The notes: generated from the letters alone by a model not told the origin. A stretch of DNA of 64,000 nt from Heterocephalus glaber (GCF_000247695.1 NW_004624800.1:9100202-9164201); one strand, 5' to 3'. Shown: positions 34,985-46,799, numbered from the stretch's first letter. A program made the numbers and translations.

Positions 34985-35125
34985 TTCCAATTTTACAGAT
35001 GAAGAAATTGAGGCTTAGATAAGACTAATGGTTTTCCCAACTGACAAAGTTAGGATTCAAATAGACTGATATTTGTTCCTTCTGATTACAAATCTCATGC
35101 ATTTCCTAATTCAGAACACAGCTTA
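34985..35125 (-). mobile_element. MIR SINE
   Basis: Reverse-orientation MIR: attttacagatgaagaaattgaggcttagata, then gttttcccaactgacaaagttaggattcaaatagactgatatttg, matching the order gatgaggaaactgaggc...gcccaaggtcac...aggattcgaaccc. Confidence 0.75.
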
Positions 35126-35317
35126 TCTGTTAATGAATGCTATTTGCTTATGGACTAGTCTCCAAGGAATTGGGAAAACCTAGCTTATAGAAAACACAAC
35201 CTCATCATAGGGGGGGCATTTATTTCTTATAAGCTTGTTTTGGAGTTTCTAGGAGAAAAATCCTTAATATGGTCAAAATAAATTAAACTCCATTATTGAA
35301 ACATGCCATTATCATTT

Positions 35318-35398
35318 TTATTTTTTGTTCCAGAAAATTGAATGCAGGACCTTGTGCTTACCAAGTAGGTGCAGCGGCAGGCACTGAGCTACATTCTT
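35318..35398 (-). mobile_element. tRNA-type SINE, reverse
   Basis: T-rich lead, then gttccagaaaattgaatgcaggaccttgtgctta and gcaggcactgagctacattcttggc: a worn ID-like SINE with box B at the left and box A at the right, so minus strand. Confidence 0.65.
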
Positions 35399-35416
35399 GG
35401 CAAAAGCGATTTTTTA

Positions 35417-35495
35417 TCTTTTTTTTTTTTCAGGACTGGGAATCAAACTAAGGACCTAAAACATGTTAACTTTGACCTCTGTACTCCTTGCCCTT
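35417..35495 (-). mobile_element. tRNA-type SINE, reverse (second copy)
   Basis: T-run, then caggactgggaatcaaactaaggacct and a degraded remainder to cttgccc. Only the box B side is clear. It lies about 20 bp from the previous copy in the same orientation, and inserted separately or as part of a tandem pair. Confidence 0.5.
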
Positions 35496-36562
35496 GTTAC
35501 CTAACAAGGGAAACATAACTTCCCCCCACAGAATCACTTCTTTCCTAAAAATCTTTGACTTGTTCATGAAAACTTGAAATGTTTTTTCCATACAAAGCAA
35601 ATGTAACAATTTTTGCTAACATAGAAGACTCGTGTTAGCCAAATTTTCTAACTATGTTAAAAATAAAGAGAATTTTAATTGGCAATTTAGTAAATTTTAA
35701 AATTCACTAATTACTTTTCTCTTTACACTACCTATTATAGGAAACTACGTTAAATGCTTTTCATATAAACTTCCAAGAATGTCAAAAGCGCTTAAATTGT
35801 AGTAGGAAGAGCTACAGAGAATCTAAATATTAGGGAAAAAAATTAGATGATCATCAGTAGGAAACCAAGTGTCAAGTAGGTGCTATCAAAACTCATCACT
35901 AAGCCATCAAACCGGGGTAGAAATCTTCACTCTTTCAGTAGGAAAGGAGTGGAGAAATGGATGGGATACCCTTAGCGTGAGCTTAGGTGGCACAAATGAA
36001 TACCTCCTCAGAAGACAACCAGTGTTACTTCCCAGCCTACCTGTGCACTCTGCAGTGACAAATTGAGTAGTCAAACCCCACAAGGCTTCTCCACTGGATG
36101 ATTTAATCATCCTTTAACAAGGTTAATCTCACTGAACAATAGGTAAATTTATGGTCAATAGGATATTGATATTTCAATTACTTTAAAAAGTAAAAACAGA
36201 GAACATCAGATAATACAAGGAATTTGTCTGACATCCTGGTGGCCAACAAACCGAATTTCCTTTTAGCTAATGGACTGTTTACAACTAAAATTGGAAGCTA
36301 CAAAAATATACAATTTGCAATGAAAAAATCTGGGATCAAGTTTTGTCTATTCAAATTACTATTCATGTCTTTGGACAAGTAAACTTTCATACGTTTGATT
36401 TCTTTGTTCATAAAATGGGTAAAGTATCATTAGTTTAGAAAGGCTTTTATTTTAATTAATATATATTGAAAAAGAAGTTGATAAATTATAAAAGGTATAT
36501 AAAGGCTTTTACATAGTAATCAGAAGAAATCATCTGAATATTATTTCCCACTCTATCTCCAA
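35496..36562. other. No recognised feature
   Basis: AT-rich. About 35860-36100 is GC-richer and open in both directions but has no recognised domain. Confidence 0.4.
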
Positions 36563-36960
36563 TTGTCATAGTCAGATTTCTGTTGCTATGACACATATTG
36601 GAGAAAAATTAACTGTAAGGCAGAAAACTATATTTAAGCTCTTGGTTTCAGTCCATTGCCCAATGGCTCTCTTGTTTAGGCCCCTATGGCAAGGTAGAAA
36701 CAATATGGCTGGCAGCACTTGGTGAAACAGAGCTGCTCAACTCATGGCAAGGGAATAAAAGAGGGAGGGAGCCAAGGTCTTGATGTTCCATTCAAGGGAT
36801 GGTCCCCAAGGAGCTCATGTCCTCCTATTAGGCTCAACTTCAAAAAGTTTCCAGCAACTCCCAACAGCACTATTAGCTGGCAAGCAACCCTTTAGCAAGA
36901 GGAATTTTAGGGGGCATTGATGAGCTAAAACATCTTCAAACATTTTGCAGTCTTTCAATC
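36563..36960 (-). mobile_element. ERVL-MaLR-type LTR
   Basis: Reverse-orientation LTR. It opens with gtcatagtcagatttctgttgctatgaca, continues tggagaaaaattaactgtaagg, gctcttggtttcagtcca, atggcaaggtagaaacaat, ggagggagccaagg, and ends ctcatgtcctcctattaggctcaacttcaaaaagtttccagcaactccc...gggggcattgatgagc. This order is the standard reverse course of rodent-type MaLR LTRs. The 60-codon frame within it is an artefact. Confidence 0.65.
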
Positions 36961-38429
36961 CTCTCAATAAAATAATTTTGGATTTCCATCCTTCCAAACT
37001 GAATCCTTTAAAAAATAAAGTCTCTACAGAAATAACTATCCCATTTAATCACCAATAATGTATATACACAGTCAGGCTTATTATTAACAATAATGGATAT
37101 ATCCATATTTCAAATTACTTTCTAGATAATTTTTTACCTCTTGGCCAATTTCTTTTTAAGTCTGATTAAATCATCATTGATTTTATCTCATAATGTGGCT
37201 GAGAAAGATTTTGTTTTGGAAACTCTGCCATTTTTTGTTATGTTTACAATTTCAGCGTAACGTTTATTCTGATTTTTTTCTGAAAGAATCTTATTTAGCC
37301 ACTTCTCCTTTCCATAGACTTACTAGATAAAATACATGTATTGTCAACACCTCTTCTTCCTAAGAAACCTTGGCATCATGAGTCAAATATGACCATGTAA
37401 GATGATGAAATATAGACAACAAAGCACAGCCACATATTAAGTAACAATAAAGCTTAGGCCGTTTCTGTTTTTAAATAAGTATTTAAAAAATAGAGCCCTG
37501 ACTTTTTTTTTATGCTTTATATTCCTATCCTTGGTAGTATCTTCACAACCGGGGATCATTTTCTAAGTAAACCTAAGGGTTACTAACAAGACAAATTAAT
37601 ACATCTGAATTTTTTTGAAAATATATGGAAGCACTAATTTTTCACATGACAATTTATCTCCTACATAATTAAAGGTGTTAATATTGTAAAGCATTTAAAA
37701 ATTTTTTTGTGTGTGAAACATTTTTAAATAAAGTAAGGGCTTTTAAAATTTTCTGATCTAGTCTTTGGCTGCCTCATTTAAGAGACAATTCACGTTGAAC
37801 TTTTAAGGAAAACTGTGGTTTTTTAATTTCACAATAATATAAGATTCTGAACTATAACTTTGAACTTACCAAAGGTCCATTTAAGAGATATTTTAAATAA
37901 CAGCATACTTGGATGTTTGTGTTAGCATATTCTAAAGAAAACACTAAAATCAGATTTCATGCAACATAAGATGAACAATATAAATGTTCAGTGATCACCT
38001 ATAAAATTTCAGGTAGTGTTATGGCTCCCATAATAATTGATACCACATGGCATATAGAACTCCCTAAATAGTTTGAAGTTTTGATATTCTAGTGTCAGAA
38101 TCATATTATTTGTAAAAAAATATTTAATATTGAAATTGATGATTGGAGCCATGTACCAAAAGTGGCTGTGTCACATATCAATAATTAACGTATTCTATCC
38201 TTTTATTAGAGCACATTTCTTTTCTGCCCCAAAATACACAGTCAATTTTAAAAGGGTAGTCTACTTTTAAGTGCCAGATGAAGCTCTCTATGAGGGAAAA
38301 AGTTGTCTCAGGAACTTATTTCTAAATAGTTTCATATCTATTGGTCTTCCTGAGAGCAGACTGATGGCTGGCACTCTAAACTGTAGTATCATTTTGTAAA
38401 AATTACAATAATATCAAATAAAATAGTGT
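36961..38429. other. No recognised feature
   Basis: Single-copy-looking AT-rich DNA without identifiable repeats. Confidence 0.45.
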
Positions 38430-38885
38430 AAATGTTCCTCCTGAATCGTTACTTTGTGTCTGGTGAGTTTTGGGTTGGATTTGGCTCTATGGACAATCAT
38501 CCAAAGTCTGGGGAAGCGTGGGTGGGCTGCTGCTTGTAGCCATTTCATACCAGAAGGGGACAATGGCAGTGTCACAAATGTGGTGACTGGAGCTAGTTGT
38601 GTGGACAGCACCAGCAGGATCAGGAGATCTAAGGTTGCTTTGGAGCTGTAAGGTGCCTCATTTTTACAAGCGTCTTTTGTTAGTCACCACTTTGGGGCAA
38701 GAGGTGCAAATGGCAGGTCACAGATTTAAGATATAGGATGGGGCAGTCCCGCTTAGAGGTAAGAACCACTTGCCTGAGTGTAGGAATTAAGACTCTATTC
38801 ACGGGTCTACCGGTTATCAAGTGACAAGCCTGCCCAATAAAGCACTGATGAAGGTATTCACCTCTAAGGAGACTCAAACAGCCCC
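38430..38885. other. GC-richer block, LTR-like or retrocopy
   Basis: About 450 bp GC-richer than its flanks, with AATAAA at 38836-38841 in gcccaataaagcactg. Short frames on both strands (about 65 codons) show no known domain. It may be a solo LTR of unknown type. Confidence 0.3.
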
Positions 38886-39004
38886 ACTGATGTAGAATTT
38901 TCTTTACCTAGGTCATTTGCTTACAGAACCTAAGACTTAGGTCTCTCAATGAAAGCATGCCTTCTTCCATAGTAAAATAGAACATCCCATGTCTACTAAT
39001 CTTC

Positions 39005-39160
39005 CAGCCATTGCATTAAGAAATTTTATGACATTATTTCATTTTATCTTCACTGCAGTCCTATAATAAATTGAGTGCTTTACAAGTAAGAAAATATGAA
39101 GGAATTAGGTTAATTTAACTGAAGTCCCACAGGCAGTAAGTGAAAACTCGGACTGAGGCA
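39005..39160 (-). mobile_element. MIR SINE
   Basis: Reverse MIR: ttcattttatcttcactgcagtcctataataaattgagtgctttacaagtaagaaaatatgaaggaattaggttaat and gaagtcccacaggcagtaagtg, matching the order tcctcacaacaaccctatgagg...gatgaggaaactg...gtcacacagctagtaagtgg. Confidence 0.7.
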
Positions 39161-39308
39161 TGATCACAGATCTTCTATTTCTATATATTTTTGTTAAATG
39201 TTGAATTAGAAAAAATGATTTTAATAATCCCAAAGATTTTAATATCCCTCATCTGGTTGCTGATCCTGGAAATTTTACCAAAAAACCCTCAGATTTGTTC
39301 TCTAACTA

Positions 39309-39671
39309 CTAAACTTCTATTAAAATGAAAATTCTGCTGCCTATAGGATGATATAAAGCCATATCACTGTTTTCCACCTCAGAGCGAAGGAAAGCCATAC
39401 CTATGGTGGTCAGAATGCTTTCATGTGGACAGGAGTAGAAAAATACATAGCAATTTGGCTCATGTAATTCAAAACTCCAGAATGGGGCTATGACTAGGCA
39501 TGGACCACGTTGAACTTGCCTCCTTCTCCCTATAGTTCTGTAGGTCAGTCTTCTTTCCCTGATAGCTCTCATCTTCAGAGAGAGATGGCCACAATTTTCA
39601 GGAGAGTGACAGTCACTTCCAGAAATACTGCATGGTGTCTCACTGGCTGAAAAGATTCCTGATCTGATCAC
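39309..39671 (-). other. 120-codon open frame, unrecognised
   Basis: The longest minus-strand frame not explained by L1. The predicted start is at 39671 and the stop near 39309. The translation has several Cys and His residues, but in no zinc-finger spacing, and no signal peptide or membrane helix. Surrounding DNA is of average composition, without splice signals that I can support. Either a chance frame or a worn retroviral or retrocopy piece; I do not call it a gene. Confidence 0.15.
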
Positions 39672-39680
39672 TTTAACTGG

Positions 39681-40299
39681 TTATTCATTGATTAGCTTAG
39701 AACTCTTTCCTCCTTGAAGTGAAGGCTCAGAAGGAGACAGCAACTTTGTATCTATCTGGCTACAGGGTCAAAGGACAAGAACTGGTGATGGGAAGGAAGA
39801 TGAGGAACAGATCCTCAGAGATGGAGAAAAAGTGTAGGCATTAAGGGATAAGGGAGAAATACAGAAAAAAGAAAGGTACGGAAGAAAATATACATTTGTA
39901 TAGCCTATGTCAGTTAAAGCCCATTTTAAAATTAATACTAAAAACTAATTATAATTCACTTTACATAAAATATTTTTTGAAAATACTTTCTCATTTATTG
40001 TCTTTTACACATGCCATGTTTTAGCCACATTTAGGAAGTTCAGGATTTTTTAAATATTCCAATTAAAAACAATTAGTTTTATAAAAAATAAATATGAAGG
40101 AACTGGTACAGTTAGTTCAGTTGTAAAAAAAAGTCAAATCATAGTTGAGTGTATGATCACTGTCTTGCAAACAAAATCTTAAGGATTCTTTAGAGTAATT
40201 TAATCATACCATATTACCTGAAATAAACATACAAATGTATCTTATTAAAACTGTTTTGAAACATAAAAATAAAAACAAGAATTTAATCCTACTGTATGT
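39681..40299. other. No certain feature
   Basis: The stretch at 40110-40195 (gtacagttagttcagttg...tgtcttgcaaacaaaatctt) has a faint tRNA-SINE pattern, too weak to call. Confidence 0.35.
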
Positions 40300-40515
40300 C
40301 ACATATATTTCCAATGACACAGTATTCCTATTTCAAATTATCAATTATTCATTTTAATCCTCATTTATACTTTCAGTTTCTCACACTAGAGAAACTATTC
40401 GGTATTTACACATGTGTGTCCTATTTATTTCACTTGAGTATGGCCTCAGTATGCATCCATTTAGCTATAAATGTCTCTAGCTTGTCATTCTTCGTGGCTG
40501 AGAAGTACTAATAAA
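40300..40515 (-). mobile_element. L1 3'-region fragment
   Basis: Clearly homologous to 59876-60060. It shares tttctcacactagagaaactattcggtattta exactly, then ctatttatttcactt, gagtatggcctca, atatgcat-type and ttagctataaatg. Its inner 3'UTR and tail are absent, so it is an internal fragment in the same (minus) orientation. The open frame at 40296-40511 is an artefact. Confidence 0.8.
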
Positions 40516-41317
40516 AGAATTTAAGCAAAAAAAAAATGACACAGTTTTTAGCTGTGTGGTGTTCATATGACAATAAAAGACAAAAGAGTAAAATGAAAAA
40601 CATAGATAAGAAGTGAGCTTTATCAAAAGTTCCCTACGTACTTCAATAAAAAGGAAATGCTATAAAAACAGATCCTTTGACTGATTTTTTTTTGCCTAAG
40701 TAAGTACTTTAAATATCACACAAGCATGTAATTTAGAAATTTAAGGTTCTCATAGCTAATTCTCCACATGTTTGCATATTAATATTTTGATTTAAATTCC
40801 TCCAGATCTTTGTATCATGCATTATAAAAACAGTATTACTTTTGCTATCTTTATAGCAGATTTTTTGTCTTTTTTCCAGGCTCTAGAGATCCAACTTATT
40901 GTTTTTTAACAATGATAAGTTATTGCAAAATACATTTTCCCAGTCCCTTACTGATGAAACTGTGTTGTTTATAATTTATCACAGCTAAGTAATGCTGTAA
41001 TTGATATCCACAAACAGGTAAATTTGTACTCTCCTACTTATAAGCTTTAGGAAATTATTATTTTTGAGCTGCATGAAGAGACTACATATTTTAATATGCT
41101 TCATTCATTTTGTTGTGGGACCAGTCAGAATCTTAATGATAAGATTTTGAAGTCATTTATCTTTATTTATATATGTGTTAAGTCTTCTGCCTTCTCAATG
41201 TTCCTATGCTCAACATACTAGTCTAAATGTATCTTAGTGTGGGTCAAAAAGAAAACAGTTTTCATCTACCCTTTAGCATTTTAATGATTATTTTTAGTAT
41301 GGTAAGGAAATTGGGTG
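40516..41317. other. No recognised feature
   Basis: AT-rich; the segment at 40865-40960 has faint SINE-like words (tttttccaggctctagagatccaactt) that I cannot confirm. Confidence 0.4.
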
Positions 41318-41705
41318 CTATGGTTTGAATAGGTTTGTGCTCCAGAACTCATTTAGGAGTTCCATTCTTGAAGTCATATACCAATGATGTTAAAAGGGTA
41401 GAAACTTAACAGTCAATGAGGGTTAGAGGCGGTCTTTGGGAAGTGATTAGTGTTTGTATTAAATAAGGTCATTAGGGTTGGCCTCCTATGATTGGATCTT
41501 GGTGGCTTTATAAGAAGAGGGCGTGTGATCCGAAGAGACATATGTGCATGGTCCTTGTCTCTGTCTATGGCACTGTCCAGCAATAAGGTCATTTGCAGAT
41601 GCTTCTATTTGACTTTAGTCCTCCAGGAATGTGAAGCAAAATAAATCTCTTTTCTTTATAAAGCAGCATACCTCAGGTGCTTTGTAATGGAAATAAAAAT
41701 TAGAC
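41318..41705 (+). mobile_element. ERVL-MaLR-type LTR, well-defined
   Basis: Starts tgctatggtttgaatagg, the standard MaLR 5' end. Then ctcatttaggagttccattcttg, gaaacttaacagtcaatgagg, tctttgggaagtgattag, gtcattagggttggcctcctatgattgg, ggctttataagaagag (promoter position, near 41499), gtccttgtctctgtctatgg, and gtgaagcaaaataaatctcttttctttataaagc carrying the polyadenylation signal AATAAA near 41640. It ends near attagacaaatac. Solo LTR, plus strand. Confidence 0.75.
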
Positions 41706-42190
41706 AAATACAGCGGGCACCAAACAACACTAACTTGCAGTATTCTTATCTTTGTTTCACTCCTTATTCTGGGACTTTTAGATTTCTGCATCACCAGAGA
41801 ATAAGGCTAATCAATCATTGTTTTCTAATTTTTGTTCCCACTGTCAGACAGAATGATACCTTTAAATCACACTTAATTATAAATTATACACCTATAATGA
41901 TGCTCTTTTAGACATTTTTCACGCTGAGGAAAGAATACAATGAATGGAATGGAATAAAAACAAAATAATTTTCTGGTGAAAGTTACTAAATGAAAACTAT
42001 ATATTTTGGTTTTTTAATCAGAGAAAATGAGGTAGAATCTCTCTATTTCATTGTCATATCTGGTGGAGTCTCTGTGTTGTCCACTAAGGAGCAGAGAATT
42101 TCCCACAAATAATGACTGTTTCATTATGCTTTGCAATTCCAGCTTATAGAACAGTGCCTTGTACATGTTATATATTTAATAGAAGGTAGT
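41706..42190. other. No recognised feature
   Basis: AT-rich spacer. Confidence 0.45.
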
Positions 42191-42194
42191 CAAA

Positions 42195-42310
42195 CTAAAA
42201 TGCTAGAAGTTCATTTATTTATGCATTCAATAAATGTTCTTTGTGCCTACAACATTCTGGGCAGTGCAGTTAGTTACTGTGGTTAAGGAGAAGCCATTCT
42301 GACACCTTTC
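42195..42310. mobile_element. Ancient L2/MIR-type repeat fragment
   Basis: ttcatttatttatgcattcaataaatgttctttgtgcctac and attctgggcagtgcagttagttactg follow the well-known attcaacaaatatttattgagcacctac...gccaggcactg pattern of old mammalian L2/MIR-class repeats. The exact family is uncertain. Confidence 0.5.
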
Positions 42311-42342
42311 ATTTTCTTATGGGGTTTTAGTCTTAAACAGAA

Positions 42343-42343
<1 letters not shown>

Positions 42344-42409
<66 letters not shown>
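42344..42409. repeat. Microsatellite (CT)n(AT)n
   Basis: About 20 CT units followed by about 13 AT units. Confidence 0.97.
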
Positions 42410-43257
42410 GTCACACAGATGGCCAATTTTAATTGTGATAACTTCTATATGCATCATGTAACTAATTTCTTTAGAACTGATTCTTCACTTAGCAAAGAAA
42501 CTTCTGACTCTAACTTGGTTGTCTAAATGGCAGAAACACAGTCATTAGTGGGTATGATTATTTTGGTTCACTTGAAAGCCCTGGTTAATATTGCAAATTA
42601 ATAATATTAGTTGTGTTGTACTTATTAGTCTTTAAGTATATGTTCTGTATGTTTGCTTTCATCTCTAATGGTGCCATTGATATTTTGGCAGGATAACTCT
42701 TAGTTCTAGGTGCTTGTCTTGTGCATTGTAGAATATTTAGTAAAATCCAAGGCCTTGACCCAGTAAGTGCCACTAGCACACATCCCATCCTTTGGCAAAT
42801 AATAATGTCTCTATACAATGCTAAATGTCCCTAGAAAAGCAAAATTGCTTCCAGTTGAGAGCGATTGCCTTAAGACTAATTCATACAATCTGAATTGCTA
42901 TATTCTATAGAAATGCAATATGTAAAACTCCCAGTCCTATAAAAAAGAGTTATGTAAGCACATTTCACAGGTTAGCAGTGTGCCCACTGCTTTTTTGTGT
43001 TTCTAAATGCACACATGTCCTTAGGTAGCAAGATATTGAGCCACATGAGAACCAAATGTAGCATCTTGTACCATTTATTTCTCTTCTCCATAGCCAATTT
43101 GCCAGAAATAGAACATTGGAATTCAATAACATTTGTGCACCAGAATAATTTTATTCCCTTTTTTTGATTGATGTAAAAGCCTTCTTGACTCTGGATTTTT
43201 GCACCTAAATTTAAGAAAGGGATTTAAAACACAGCATTATTCAGACATTTTTGTTTA
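42410..43257. other. No recognised feature
   Basis: Single-copy-looking AT-rich DNA. Confidence 0.45.
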
Positions 43258-43462
43258 ACTTGTGCTTGTTTTTTGTTTATGAAACTGAGAATTGAATCTA
43301 GGACCTTCACATTGAGGTCACTCCCCAGCCCTTTTTTATATACTTTTGAGACTAGTTCTTGTAGAGTCACTAAGTTGCCTGGACTGGGCTTGAACTTTTG
43401 ATCTTTCTCTCTCAGCCTCCCACAGTGCTGGGATTATAGGCATGCACCACCATATTTTAAAA
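43258..43462 (-). mobile_element. B1-dID dimeric SINE, reverse
   Basis: Reverse copy: ID half first (gaattgaatctaggaccttcac...cactccccagccc), then the B1 half (ttttgagactagttcttg, tcactaagttgcctggactgggcttgaac, ctctcagcctcccacagtgctgggattataggcatgcaccacca). Full-length dimer. The 89-codon frame over it is the familiar translation of Alu/B1 DNA. Confidence 0.85.
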
Positions 43463-43689
43463 TTTTTAAGCATGTATGAGTCTGTATATGTAAGCACGCA
43501 TAGGTTTACCTCAATCTTCAGCTTTAGTACTACCCTGTTACAGAAACATGGAATGAAACAAATCCCATATGTATTTCTTCCCTTATTTATATCACTTAAT
43601 AACAACAGCTTTGTTTTCAGTATTTTGATTATGTATTAATTAATCATTCTAAATTCCAAAGTAATTGATATAAAAATGCATTAAATAAA

Positions 43690-43827
43690 ACTGGGCATGG
43701 TGGTGCACATCTGTACTCACAGCACTCAGAAGGCTGAGGCAGGAGGATTGCCGAAAGTTCAAGGCCAGCCTGAACTACATGGCAAGACCTTGTCTCAATC
43801 AAACAATCAATCAATCAAAAAATAAAT
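43690..43827 (+). mobile_element. Monomeric B1 SINE with perfect target duplication
   Basis: Starts actgggcatggtggtgcaca, then cagcactcagaaggctgaggcaggagg, gttcaaggccagcctgaactacatggcaagacc, ttgtctca and an A-rich (TCAA)n tail. Flanked by a perfect 16-bp duplication, aaatgcattaaataaa, at 43674-43689 and 43828-43843. It lacks both the ID half and the 29-bp internal duplication seen in the B1 at 52.7 kb. Confidence 0.93.
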
Positions 43828-43843
43828 AAATGCATTAAATAAA

Positions 43844-44099
43844 TTAGATACATTAATACAACTGGAATCAGAAGATCAGAACTTGAATCCATCTTACATT
43901 AGAGTGTAGCCACTATGTCATGTTGAATCATCAATTTTTACATCATTCCAACAAAAATCTAAAACTAAAAGAGAAAAGCCAAAATGTATAAATGCAATGT
44001 GCTTGGAATTTTTCGGTTATGTGTATGAGTATGACGAGTGGGTAATGTGAACAGCTAGTCTGTTCAATACAGAATGCGAGATGGAGAACTTATAATAAA
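43844..44099. other. No recognised feature
   Basis: Short AT-rich spacer. Confidence 0.45.
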
Positions 44100-44760
44100 T
44101 GGACCCTTGGATCTAGTGTTTGATCCAAATGCATGGAATGCTCAGCCCTCACATCCAGGCATTATAATTGTACCATGTCAAGCAAATCTACAAAAATATG
44201 GCTCAGTAAATGTCAAAAGCCTAATCACTACTGTTTGCCCATAACAGATGTCCCATGCCAAGGTCAAAGTTTCAAGAGAATTCCATACAATGGCATCTAG
44301 CTTAATTCCCATTGATTTTAGTGGGAGAGCCACTGTTTTAAAGAATTTTTAAAAATACAGAAAGAGGTGAGGGGAAGCCCATGTGATTAAAATGTATTGT
44401 GCTATTGCAGGGAGTGCTTTATTCTTCTGATAAATCACACTCGACTACCATGGGCTCCCATATATTTCCTAAGAAATGAGTCTGATTGCACCTGTACTGC
44501 ACATTTCTCCATCATTAAATGCTTCTTCATCCATGGAAAACTGGCTGAAGCTTACCCTGCCCCTCCTGGGTGGCTGGAATAATTTTAATGGGGTGGAATC
44601 ACATAATAACCAATCATTCCCTGGTCTGGTGAACAAACTGCACATACTGAACAAACAGGGCCCAATGTTCCTCAAAGGGCTGATGAATACTTTTGCAGTT
44701 TAATTTAAACCTGCCCCCGGGTAGCTGTGCCATCTCGTCTGGCCACTTTATGTTTATGTT
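44100..44760. promoter_or_regulatory. Candidate conserved non-coding block C
   Basis: About 660 bp without recognisable repeats, moderate GC content, many TAAT/ATTA and CCAAT-type words (ataataaccaatcattcc near 44602; ggctggaataattttaatgggg near 44571; tttgatccaaatgcatgg near 44120). Small frames in several phases lack codon character. Texture suggests a conserved enhancer; this is inference. Confidence 0.25.
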
Positions 44761-45079
44761 ACCATAGAATCAGATAGATGCCTTCCTTTCAGTCTGGGAC
44801 TGTGGCTTCCAAGTCACAGAAGAATGAAAGCTCTCCCCTGATGTTCATTTGAAACAGTTTGGAGTCAGTGGCTTCCATGGTGATTATCAATATCCATTTC
44901 TTACGCCATTCGTGAAGTAGACCTGGGAGGCTCACATGAAAGGTGTACAACTGTCACTGCAGTGCCCATGCTGACAGTGCAGCCTTGGAGTTGACTTGGA
45001 AGAGCTTGATTGTGTCTCTTCAGTGGCTATGGTCAGAGGCATTTGACTATTTTAACATGCTTTATAAGTTAATATTATC

Positions 45080-45235
45080 TGTCATTTGGTGAGCAGCTAC
45101 TGTATGGGAGCACTGAGGCTAAGCATGTCACATACATTACTATCTTTCAGTTATTACAAGGTTATTGTGGGTTTATGTGAACATCCCACATACTGAGATT
45201 GGAGAATTTTCCTGATTTTGTTGCAAGTGATAGCA
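45080..45235 (-). mobile_element. MIR-type SINE
   Basis: Reverse MIR: gtgagcagctactgtatgggagcactgaggctaagcatgtcacatacattac, then ttattacaaggttattgtgg and gagattggagaattttcctg, following the reverse MIR order (gagcacctactatgtgccaggcactgtgctaagc...). Confidence 0.65.
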
Positions 45236-45309
45236 ATTTCCAATGTTTGAATGCTACTACAGTTTCCATGCCACTGACAAGTGTCTTTTATTCTTATTTT
45301 AATGCACAA

Positions 45310-45420
45310 ATTTTAAAGGTATTTTACAAGGTAGGAACTAAGGCTCAGTAGTTTTAAACTGGGCTGTATAAGTGGGAAATATCTAAAATCTAGGCTTATT
45401 CATCACAGATTAGGTGGTCT
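45310..45420 (-). mobile_element. MIR-type SINE (second copy)
   Basis: attttacaaggtaggaactaaggctcagtagtttt, then gggctgtataagtgggaaat, matching attttacagatgaggaaactgaggctcagag...cacagctagtaagtgg in reverse. Confidence 0.6.
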
Positions 45421-46335
45421 TTTCCATTCTTTTATGATTAGAAGAAAGTTTCCTTTACTTCCAAATATATGATAATAATCCAAGCATGAGTTTAAAACAC
45501 CCTGAGAGAACAAATGTTTCAGCTTGTCACTGTCAACTTCTTTATTGATTTATGTTTCATTGGAACACAACCACTCCCATTGGTTTAGTATCATTTCTAG
45601 AATATCATGGTTGAGTTGTTATGACAAATTTTTATGTCCTACAAAGGTCAACATATTTACTATCTAGCTCTTCACAGGTAAAAGCTATTAGCTCTTATTC
45701 CATATATAAAGACAGTCATCTCTCTTATATTTATGTGGTGCAGTTAGAATTGTAAACTGGCTTTATAATTAGGCAAATGTAGGATAGTGTCGAGCCTCAC
45801 GACACAAATGGAATGAATTATATTAAGATTTTTGTTTGTTTGCTTTTGGTTTTTGCACTCGATGCGTTTACTATTAAAAATACACTTCCCAAACGAGCAA
45901 TGCACTGTTTTACTAATGGCTAAATCGCCCCTCCCTCAGCACTCACCACTTCCGGCTTCTCTTATTCATGCCAATCTGCGGTGAAAGCCTCTTAGGCAGT
46001 ACCACAGGGGCTTTCCCACCTGGACTGTGGATGCTGTGCCCGTATTTCTCAGTGATCTGCTCTACTGATTTTCCTCTATTTTATTCTATTTCTTCTTTCT
46101 CCTCAATGTTTAAACAAATTCAAATTTCTACTAATATGAATAAGCTCCTGCAGGCCCTATTTCCTATTCTAACTACTGCTTAATTCTCTTTCTGACCTTC
46201 CCTTAATAAATGTGCTTCGAGCAAGCCTTAAATAAAGTTAATGTCTCCATTGTCTCTGTTTACATCTCTCTCCCCTGCCTCTGGCTTTGTGTCCATATTG
46301 TAACTTAATATGTTAGTCCGTACGTGGATAAGGAT
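45421..46335. other. No recognised feature
   Basis: AT-rich DNA; about 45930-46050 is GC-richer without recognisable identity. Confidence 0.4.
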
Positions 46336-46337
46336 GT

Positions 46338-46446
46338 GTACTTACACACAGAAAGACACACTCTGACACTACACATGGAAATACACTTACATATATGCAC
46401 ACAGAAAGAGACACACTGACATACCTACACACAAAAAGACTCAGAC
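46338..46446. repeat. Degenerate minisatellite
   Basis: About two and a half units of roughly 50-60 bp, each starting cacacagaaagacacac or similar and running into ctgacac/ctgacat and tacacac. Confidence 0.65.
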
Positions 46447-46799
46447 AAATCTTTGTAATTGTTTATTACTTCTTTAGTATTTGTTAAAAGTATTCTGATT
46501 TCTGACCTAAGGTGGGGGACATTTTAAATCCTCAGAAAAGCTTCACTTCATTTCTACCGGCAGTGAGCAAGAGTGCTTAAGTCCCAGCTTACTGCTGACT
46601 AGTGGCATGGTATCATTTTTTATATCTTGGATAACTGGATAAAGAATAATGGTTTTGCATGTTAGATTATTTTAGTTTTCTGTGATTATCCACAAGGTTC
46701 TACACATTCTGCATGGATTTATTCATATACACCTTGACCTGAGCATAACCATGGCTGCTCGTGAGTCTCTGGCCTGTTTCCCCTGCAGAGTTTTCCCAA

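Noticed and set aside
43336..43605. 89-codon minus frame with Alu-type protein similarity
   Set aside because: It is the well-known artefactual translation of a B1/Alu-type SINE.
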